Part shown: piece after piece, positions 55,937 through 64,000 of the stretch
Layout: every line of letters starts with the position of its first letter
Position numbering within the stretch: position 1 is the stretch's first letter
Assembly (NCBI GenBank): GCA_021234155.1
Contig: JAJEKV010000022.1
Span: 5,787,852-5,851,851, forward strand
Length of the DNA: 64,000 nt
Origin: Isoetes taiwanensis
Taxonomy: Eukaryota > Streptophyta > Lycopodiopsida > Isoetales > Isoetaceae
Reading direction: 5' to 3'
The notes under the pieces: generated by a model
What the model was told of the DNA's origin: nothing
The model's input: only the letters and a program-made list of their open reading frames with translations
Databases searched by the model: none
Translations under genes and position numbers: made by a program

Positions 55937-58558
55937 ATGTCTCAAATTGTCCAAAAAATTTTTCCCCAAAAAAACTCGAATACTTCAAAAAACCTAAAAG
56001 TTAATTCCCTCATTTTTCTTCACAAGTTTATGCTCCTCTCCTCATCTGAACGATCCGATCTTCTTGCCCAGTTAAGTTTTTATCACCAAAATCCATCTAG
56101 TGTATTCAAATTTGGTGATTTTGCTGACTTAAACTTTGTTTCCAAAGACATGCACCATTTTTCCACAGATGTTCCAACCTGTGACAATCTTTCGAAGGAT
56201 CCAGGTCCCAATGGCATTTTACCTGTTTTTAATGCTGAAGGGGTTCCCATTCCCTATGGAATTCAAAGGCCAGTCCAACTTGTTCTTTCGGACCAGCAGT
56301 AAACTGAAGAGTTCAATAATCTGCAAATTCGAACTCAGCCCAATGTTCAGCTGTTTAGAGGTATCAAACTTGATTCTCCTCTAATAGCATCAAGAATTAG
56401 CTCTCTCTCTTCTACTGCTGTTATAATTTGTGTGGATAAAGTTGGGCTCAAATTGGATAAGCTTTGGGATCACCTCCAAAAACTCAATAAAGGTGTTATT
56501 GTAAACTCAATATTCTGGCTTAACTATCCCTATCTTTTGGTGGAATGTGCTAACTCTCGAACTGCCAATTTCCTACTGAAAACCGCCAGGTCAACATTTG
56601 AAACTTATCAATTGGTCTTCATTAAATGGAATCCTCAGTTGTCCCTAAATGACTTTGGTAAATATTATATTGCCTCTGTCAGTATGAGTGATCTCAATCC
56701 TATCTATTGGAATGAGGATTGCTTCTCAGCCATTTTTAACTCCATTGGAACTTATATTTCAACTGATTATTCTCCATACAAGGCCCTAAATGTTACATTC
56801 AATTGGATATCTCCAAGCCTGTTCCCACTACCATTCCTATCTTAGATTTCTTTGGCAAAGAAATTAAACTTCAGCTTAGATGGGTTGGTCTGCCTACATT
56901 TTGCCCTAACTGTAACTCAAGACATTTCTCTTCAAATGTTTGTCAATACATTGTTGGACAAGATGCCAAAAATATTACAGAATCTGCAAATGGATTAAGG
57001 GATACTTCTGCCAACATACAAATTGATGTCAGGAGGGATGCCAGGAATTCAAACTCTGGAAACCAAGAACAGATACAAAATTTGGATCTAGTTGACCAAA
57101 ATTTTGTCCACCAGAATTATCCGAATCAGTCAGCTTGGATTAAAACTAATGGCAGTAAAAGAAGGATTGAAAAGAAGAGACAACAAAGGCAGAAAATTGC
57201 TCAACAAGACTCAGGATCTTCACAAGCTCTCATTGGTATTACTCAGATATCTGGTGGGATTAAAATCTTAAATAGAGGAGATCTTTTCAAGCATCAAATC
57301 TCCAAGGCAACTGGCAATCAGCACAAAACCTCTGTTAATGCACAGGTGATTAATGAAGGAAATCATAACAAATTGATTGCCAAAGGAAAATCTCCAATGC
57401 ATTTTGATTTGCACAAGACTCTAAATAAGATTCTTGCAGATTCAAAGGCAAATGCTGTCTCCATTAATAAGGCAGCATTCAAAGAGGTTCAGAGATCTTC
57501 TAAGAAAATTTAGCATGGAATTAAGATCAATCCTTCTGAGATTAATTCCCAAAGAAAAAAGAGTGAAGAGCTTTTAATTATGGAAAATAAGAACACTATG
57601 GATAATTCTGAGGTTCACTCAGCCTGCAAAAAAGCATTTGCTCAGGAAAATGCCAATGGCTATCAAAATAGCAGCAAAATTGCAACCAGCAATGATACCT
57701 CCACAGACAAGGTAATTTGCTCAGGCTTTGACTGATACAAATTGTGAGAATTATGTAGATACTGAAGAGCCAAGACCTGTTAATATCAGTCAACTTCCTC
57801 CTCCAATTCCCTCTTCTAGCTCACCTCCCAGATCTTGTCCTCCTCCCTCAAATGATATCATGATGCAATCACCCAGTCCCTTTGACTTATCTCCACCTGC
57901 ATCCCCTGAAATTTTCCATTTTCATAATTCCATTTCTGAAAAAATTGCTCTACAGCTTTCTGAGTTACAAGTGGATAATGAGTGTACCCAGGATGGTTAC
58001 AAGGATAATTACAAGGATAAAGAAAATTTAATTTCTGAGTCAGATCTGATGGTGGAAAGTAATCTTGACATTATAGTAGTGGGAAATAAGTCTACATGTG
58101 ACTCAATCTTAAAAGTGCCTTCCCAAAGTCAGCTAGATCAGATCTTAATTCCTTCCGAAGCACGTGATGAAATGGAGGCAGGAGACTTACACTCCAGGCA
58201 AGATCTAAACCTATCTCCTTGTTTGATTGAAAATAATAATAATTCTATGGTTAACTCTCGAGAAATTACCCCTTCTTGTTGTCAATCAAAATTTTGGACC
58301 TGCTCCCACTCTTATGACTATGATTCTCATGAAAAAAAAAATATCAATGAAAATGTTACCTCTGCCCTTGTAAACCATTGGGATGATGATCATTTCCTAT
58401 CTTTTTCTCATCCTAATACATCTAAGTAAAAAAATGCAAAATCTGGTAGGAAAGGAATTAAGATGAGGAAATCTGTCTCAGTTTTGGACACCCCAGCTTT
58501 TAACACTAGACATCAATCTAAAAGATCTACTAGAAGCCAATCCAAGAAATTTATCTAG
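55937..58558 (+). pseudogene. LINE B ORF1 (RNA-binding protein), broken
   Basis: ATG at MSQIVQKIFPQKN. N-terminal region, DUF4283-like part (GLKLDKLWDHL, LVECANSRTANFLL, FIKWNPQLSL at 56432-56640), CCHC knuckle LRWVGLPTFCPNCNSRHFSS plus NVC (56875-56945; C-X2-C-X3-H-X5-C), then a lysine/glutamine-rich and later proline/serine-rich tail ending SKRSTRSQSKKFI. Lesions: TAA at 56300, frameshift near 56800, TAG at 57511, further frame changes at about 57730 and a stop at 58427. Total length of about 870 codons is long for ORF1. Confidence 0.8.
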
Positions 58559-58591
58559 TGCTCTTCCCTATTTTGCTATCCAAATCATATC

Positions 58592-61500
58592 ATGAAGATA
58601 ATGACTTGGAATCTAAGGGGAATTGAAGGGCCTGTCAAGAGGAGAAGGGCTATCTCTCAAATTAGGGAATACCAAGCTGATATTATTTTACTACAAGAGC
58701 TTAGACTCCCGAATTTTGAATGCTCTAATCTGGCAAATTGGATTGGTCCTGGTTTTTCCTCTTTATGGATTGATGCTACTTTGACCTCAGGTGGCCTTAT
58801 CATTATTTGGAGAAATATTAGCCATAGTTTGGTCTACAACAGTCCTTGTAAGAGTTGGCAGGCTGTCATTTTTAATTATGATGGTTCTCAATTTGGTATT
58901 ATAAACATTTATGCCTCTACAATTTCCAAAGAAAGAGAAAAGCTGGCTTGATATCAGATCTTGGCTCCTCAACCATAATTCGATATCTTGGATTTTGGCT
59001 AGAGACTTCAACAATACCCCAACCTGGGATCTTAAGTTGTGCAAAAATATCAATATGTCTATGACTGAGAAATTGAACTGGGAAAATCTTTTGGACACCT
59101 TCTTATTTACCCATATTCCCTCTTCTACTGCTAAATTCACTTGGTCCAATAAGCAAAAGGGCAATTCCAGAGTCTTTTGTGCTCTGGATAGATTTTATAT
59201 AAATAACTCCAACCTTGATTTTTGGGATAATTGTATTGTCTCCAGTGATGAGAGAACTTCTGTCTCGGATCACCAGCCTCAATTTCTTGAAACTAAACAT
59301 CTTCTCTTCATTAAGAGGTCTGGGAATATTCCTTTTAAATTCAACTACTCTTTACTCAGCAACGATAAGTTCTGTAGGGAATTCAAAATCTTTTATGTCA
59401 GCCTCCCTAAAGTAAGAGCAGCCAATTCTATGAGAGATTTTTATGCCAAAGTCAAATCATCCAAATCTTGGATTAAACAATGGTCCAGAAATGATTGGGA
59501 GCTTAAAAAAGATGAAAAGATAAATTATTTTATGCAAATACAGACTGTCAGGCTTAAGCTTCAAACTGATCCCATAAACTCTGATCTTCACTTGCAAGAA
59601 AGTAATTTGGAGCAGTCAATTAAAAACATTGAAGAATTTGAGGCCAAAGGTGCAGCAATTAGATCTAAAGTGAAATTCTGTTCTACCATGGATAGTAGCA
59701 ATTCCAAATTCATTTTTAGAATTGCCAAAAATAGGCTTCTCAAGAGTCAACTCTCATCTATTATAAATGATCAGGGTATTAATTTGGATTCATCTAAAGA
59801 TATTGCAGATTTTTTTTCCTCTAAATATTCAAATATATTTGCTTCACAATCTGATGTGCCATGGTCTGACTCCTGCTTCTGAATTCATTGATCTGCTAAA
59901 TTCTTTGCCTGATAATATTGTGGATCCTTTATCATCTAATGTGGAATTGCCTCCCTCAGTATATGAGGTTAAATCTACTCTATCTAGTCTTGCCAAAGGA
60001 AAAAGTCCGGGTCCTGATGGTCTACCTCCAGAATTCTTCCTTCATTTTTGGGAGGAATTTAAGTCTGATCTTACTTCTATGATTCATGGTTTTTGGCACA
60101 ATAATCATCTCCATCTCCATCCAGCTATTTCTTCTGGGCTTATTTCTCTTATCCCTAAAGTGGACAGCCCAACTATGTTTAATGAGTGGAGGCTAATTTC
60201 TTTGACCAATTCTACTTACAAAATTTGTGCCAAAATCTTAGCTAATCGGATCAAAGGGTTCTTGCAAAAGAATATTAGTTTGCATCAGTCTGCATTCCTT
60301 CCCAACAGATTTATTTTAGATAATTATATTGTTGCAATGGAAGGATTACACTAGACCAGAATTTCAAATCAAAATTGTATCCTCCTGAAGCTTGATTTTT
60401 CTAAAGCTTTTGACACTGTGAGGTGGGACTTCTTGACTCTATCTTTAAGAAAAATTGGAATTCCATCAAAAATTATTGACCTTATCTTGGGCCTGAACTC
60501 TCGAGCTCAATCTGCCATTCTAATCAATGGAACACCAGGCAAGTTTTTTAATTTGCATAAAGGGGTGAGGCAAGGATGCCCTTTGGCTCCTTATCTTTTT
60601 ATCACAGTGGCTGAGCAATTATCTAAAATTATTATGTATCATCAGAACAGAGGAAATCTAAAGGGCCTAAATATGCCAGGGAATGATAGTCAGCTAACTT
60701 TGCTTCAATATACAGATGATTCTTTCAGTTTTTTACATAATGATGTTAAGAATATTGAATTCTTCATCAAAGTCTTGGATGGTTTCAGTGCTGCCTCTGG
60801 AATCTACCTTAATATGGTCAAGTGTGTTATTATTGGGGCTAATGACCAGTCAGATATTTTAGGCATTAAATGTAATTCAGTAAATCAGACTTCTTCTCTT
60901 CTGGGAATGCCTTTGGCTTTAGATATATCTATTAAAAATCTCTGGTTTCCAATTGTCTCTAGAATCAGAAAGAAGTTAAAAAATTATGGCAGTTGTCTTT
61001 CAATTGCAGGTAGAACAATTATTGCATCTTCTGTGCTTGCAAGTTCTCACATATATTTCTCTTCTGCTTTGCTTGCTCCCAAATGCATCTATCAGCAAAT
61101 CGAGAAAATAATTAGAAACTTCATCTGGGGTAAACATCATATGGTTAGCTGGAAATATGTCACTCAGAGTAAAAAGGCAGGTGGTCTTGGATGCGAAAAC
61201 CTCCTTCTACATGGTTATGCATTGGCAGGTAAATATGTTTGGAATGCTTTATTCAATCAAAATAACCTTGCTGCTAAGTTTATCTACTATTGGCTCAATA
61301 AGAGCTCAATTGATGGTCATCCTACCATTGAGCACTCTCTGCCCTCTTCTGCTTTCAATCAGCTTAAACAGCTGCCAATTCTTCCCCTCTTATGAGGAAT
61401 CTCATTAACTCTTGGAATAAAGTTCATACAGCCTACTCTCACAGTGGTATTAATCAAGCTCATAAGGACACGAGCATTTTCTGGAATCTTACTTTAGCCA

Positions 61501-62860
61501 AAACAGATTTGGTCCCTCTGGCAATTAATCATCCCAGAATATACAAAAAATGGACATCTTCTGGTATCAAGATGTTAGGAGATATTTGGATTAATGGTAG
61601 ATGGGCTACTTGGACCGGATTTAAAGCTATTGTCAATGGCACCTCTTCGGACAAGATCTTATTTAAACACATTCTCAATAAGGTGTCTAATCACAGCCTT
61701 GATGGTACTGTCTCTACTCACATTGATTGGAATTACAGGGATAAATATGTTTATAAAGTTGCCTTTGTCTACAATTTTTTGGCAACTAACAATCAAACAT
61801 CTAAAGCTTGCCTCTACTGGAATCTTCCTGTGGACACTGGAACTTCCCTTTTTAGGAACGTTTGGAACTCTTATATGCCCCTAAGATCACTTATTTCATT
61901 TGGTTGCTTGCTAACAAAAGCATTCCTAATATGGAAACTTTGTGTAGACATCACTCATCTGCTAATGTTTCAGATAATTCTGTCATAAGCCCATCCTGCC
62001 CTCTTCATTGCAATAACATTGAGGATATTGATCACATTTTTTCATGCCCTAAACTTTCAACATTTTGGAACTGGTTTGAACAGGTCTTTCAAGTCAGGAG
62101 GCAAAGAAGTATTGTAAATTTTCTTATGTCTGACAATAAATTTAAAAATTCTATATCCTTCATAGCTTTATGGAATATTTGGAAGCATAGGAATAGATGT
62201 TTGCATGGGGGACACAATCTTTCTATATCATGGATTAAATGGCGGGTTATTTATGATATTGAGCTCACAGCAACTGCTTATAAATATAAAAGTGGTGATT
62301 CTCAAATTGATAATAATTGGTTTTCTATTCAGGCTCTTATGGTTTTTTCAAGCTTTTCTGTAATCACACATTGTCTAATTCTGATACTATTGATGCTAGA
62401 TTATCTGATGAACTGCAAATACAAGCTCAATCTCGACCTAGATGATGCTGAAGTCTCAAAATACCATCCACCAAGGAATTTGTCAGTACATAGAATCTGG
62501 GATTACAATTTTTGGTCTGGATCAGTAAGAGGAAGATTAATTCAAGGTATTCAGGAAGTTCAGCAGAAAGAAATCATATGGGGCAGGGAATTCTCGAAGA
62601 AAACATATCTTATGTTCATTTTGTTCTGGTTTTTGGAAAATAACAGTGCCAACATGACAGATCAACAGTTTGAATTCTATAGAGAATGTTATTATTATCA
62701 CAGAGGCAGGGCAGATTGCTATGGTACCATGATTCATCTCATGTCCACTTGTAACTCAGACAGGTTGATTGAGTTAGTTAATTGGGGAAGTAATGGCAGA
62801 CCAATTTTGCAGCCACAATTCCGAGACTATTTCCACTTTCTTGACACTTATGAATTCTGA
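58592..62860 (+). pseudogene. LINE B ORF2 (endonuclease, RT, zinc-binding, C-terminal extension), broken
   Basis: Starts MKIMTWNLRGIEGP, 34 bp after ORF1. Endonuclease residues: N in WNLRG, E in LLQELR, RDFNNTP where LINE A has GDFNNTP, and SDHQP (59260). RT: SPGPDGLPPEFF (60008), LISLIPKVD, LKLDFSKAFDTVRWDFL (60388), GVRQGCPLAPYLF (60562), catalytic box YTDD (60710) where YADD is expected, AGRTIIASSVLASSHIYFSS (61005). Zinc-binding CPLHCNNIEDIDHIFSC (61997-62048). The C-terminal extension ends FRDYFHFLDTYEF. Lesions: frameshift at 58915, frameshift near 59860, TGG-to-TAG at 60352, frameshifts at 61390 and 61880. Confidence 0.88.
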
Positions 62861-63250
62861 TCCCTGTTTGTCTCACTTTTGTTGCCTCATTTTTGTTCAG
62901 GTTTTTGGCTCTACAATATCTGCAGGAGTTCTTCGATCTACAGCTTCAAGTCTTACCTACCTGATGGAGCAGTCCTGCTTTGTAAGGATCCTTCTGCAAG
63001 AGTCCTTCTGCACTCTTATTCAAAAGGCATTTTTGAAGACATCCCATAATATTTAAGCTTTAAAATATTGTGTGCATGAAATTTCATTCATGCCTAATAT
63101 TTAAATTCTAAACTATATGATGCTACTGAATTGAGGTTCTTTAACTCAATTCCTTACTATGATGATCATATTTTATGATACTTAACTTTATGTTTATTTA
63201 TTTTCCATAATTAATGACTAAAAAGCTTCACTCTTTCAAAAAAAAAAAAA

Positions 63251-63259
63251 ACAATGCTA
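63251..63259. repeat. LINE B target-site duplication (right)
   Basis: ACAATGCTA after the poly(A) tail, identical to 55266-55274. Confidence 0.8.
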
Positions 63260-64000
63260 TATGTACTATACCTATAAGTTGACAGGTCAAATTGTGCTTT
63301 TGTCTTATTAATATTGTACTAAACATACTAGTGCATAAAGTACGTATGTATGGTATGTATTTAATAAAAAAAATCCAAATGATCCAAATTATATTAGACC
63401 ATTGAAAAAGTATAAAACTATAAAATTGGAATAAAAAGAATAACCAAAACCTCGTGCAAAATTTTCTTTCCCTTTTACATGCATTTTTCCCCCTCTTTCT
63501 CCTTTCCTAGCTTCGGAATAGAGATGGGGATGCAATCTCTTTTTGCTACTTCTTTTTTGCAAATAAGGTAGGCTGCAAATGCTCTGGCCGCCTCTCTTTC
63601 CAGGTTTCGTTTTTGTTTTTCCAGCATATTCTTTATTGTGTGATTATTCGTAGGTGAATCCAAATGAAATAGATGTCACAAAAGACTCTTGATCTTCTGC
63701 CTCCTAGCCATGGTAATGACATTGATTAAGAGATTTATGAAACATATTTTCAAGAGATTATGAGCTTGAGAAGAAGGACAAGGAGTATGACAAGAAATGT
63801 AGCATCTCATCACAATGACCTTTTACCAGCCGAATAGGTAGGCATTGACAAAAAAGAACATCTACTCATAGTAGGCGAGTTGACACGATCAATCTTAGCT
63901 GCTGGTTTACCAAATGAAGATGTACTTAATTTTCTACAGTAATATATTCTGGTTTATTATTTAAAACTTGTAAGTTCTTTTCCTATTAATTGTTATTGCA
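63260..64000. other. Unassigned right edge with coding-like scraps
   Basis: A 62-residue minus frame (63475-63663, KQKRNLEREAARAFAAYLIC...) and a plus-strand patch (about 63672-63942: LDLLPPSHGNDID, EIYETYFQEIMSLRRRTRS, then GIDKKEHLLIVGELTRSILA) look protein-like. Stops break the plus patch twice. No family was recognised. Either may be an exon of a gene extending past the window. Confidence 0.3.

Larger units (their letters stand above)
55275..63250 (+). mobile_element. LINE B: full-length L1-like LINE, 7,976 bp
   Basis: Second complete member of the LINE A family, between 9-bp TSDs and ending in a run of about 14 A. Its first bases (GACGAGCGCCTATTTTCTTG) match the start of LINE A (GACGTGCACTTATTTTCTTG), so both are near full length. 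Order: ORF0, ORF1, ORF2, 3' UTR. Several stops and frameshifts make it inactive. Confidence 0.9.

Overview
This window is nuclear DNA from a land plant with a large, repeat-rich genome. It holds several clades of plant LINE, a chromovirus LTR, a decayed copia RNase H, tRNA-headed SINEs, a large TIR transposon and a bacterial-type (probably mitochondrial) LSU rRNA insertion. Base composition is AT-rich. Two ordinary plant genes with GT-AG introns sit between the repeats: a small single-C2-domain protein and an EPFL-type secreted cysteine-rich peptide. I cannot name the species. The mixture would suit a non-angiosperm vascular plant such as a fern or gymnosperm, but that is an inference.

Layout. 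1-1190: minus-strand remnant of an L1-like LINE. 2001-3260: tRNA-Met primer-binding site and decayed gag of a Ty3/gypsy-like element. 4501-6080: minus-strand 3' part of a second LINE clade (LINE II) ending in a tetranucleotide repeat. 8488-9557: 5'-truncated LINE III copy with a 17-bp target-site duplication (TSD). 10487-10732: SINE whose 3' end resembles that of LINE II. 11090-12510: second LINE III remnant, interrupted by a 259-bp MITE. 12661-12993: LSU rRNA insertion, followed by a 441-bp tandem duplication carrying pol III boxes. 15848-16452: four-exon C2-domain gene (minus). 18048-18932: perfect 193-bp direct repeat and a fold-back element. 20455-23157: 3' end of a chromovirus, with chromodomain, 3' UTR repeats, polypurine tract and a 1.7-kb LTR.

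24388-36637 is a complete L1-like LINE (LINE A) bounded by a 10-bp TSD. It is swollen to 12.25 kb by an internal 3.3-kb tandem duplication and by about 1 kb of another LINE's endonuclease. 38926-46276 is a 7.35-kb transposon with 17-bp TIRs, inserted into a 690-bp tandem repeat whose neighbouring unit preserves the empty site. It contains a Helitron/Pif1 helicase scrap and a 20-bp minisatellite. 48688-49732 is a three-exon EPFL gene (minus) with an upstream TATA box. 55275-63250 is a second complete copy of the LINE A family (LINE B, about 8 kb, 9-bp TSD).

The two full-length LINEs share an unusual plan: a short upstream ORF (ORF0), a long ORF1 with a CCHC knuckle, ORF2 (endonuclease, RT, zinc-binding) and a C-terminal extension I do not recognise. 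Both are disabled by stops and frameshifts. Subtracting the duplication and the insertion from LINE A gives about the length of LINE B, which supports the reconstruction. The host genes look intact. Both have short or split exons that single-frame ORF scanning would miss or misread.
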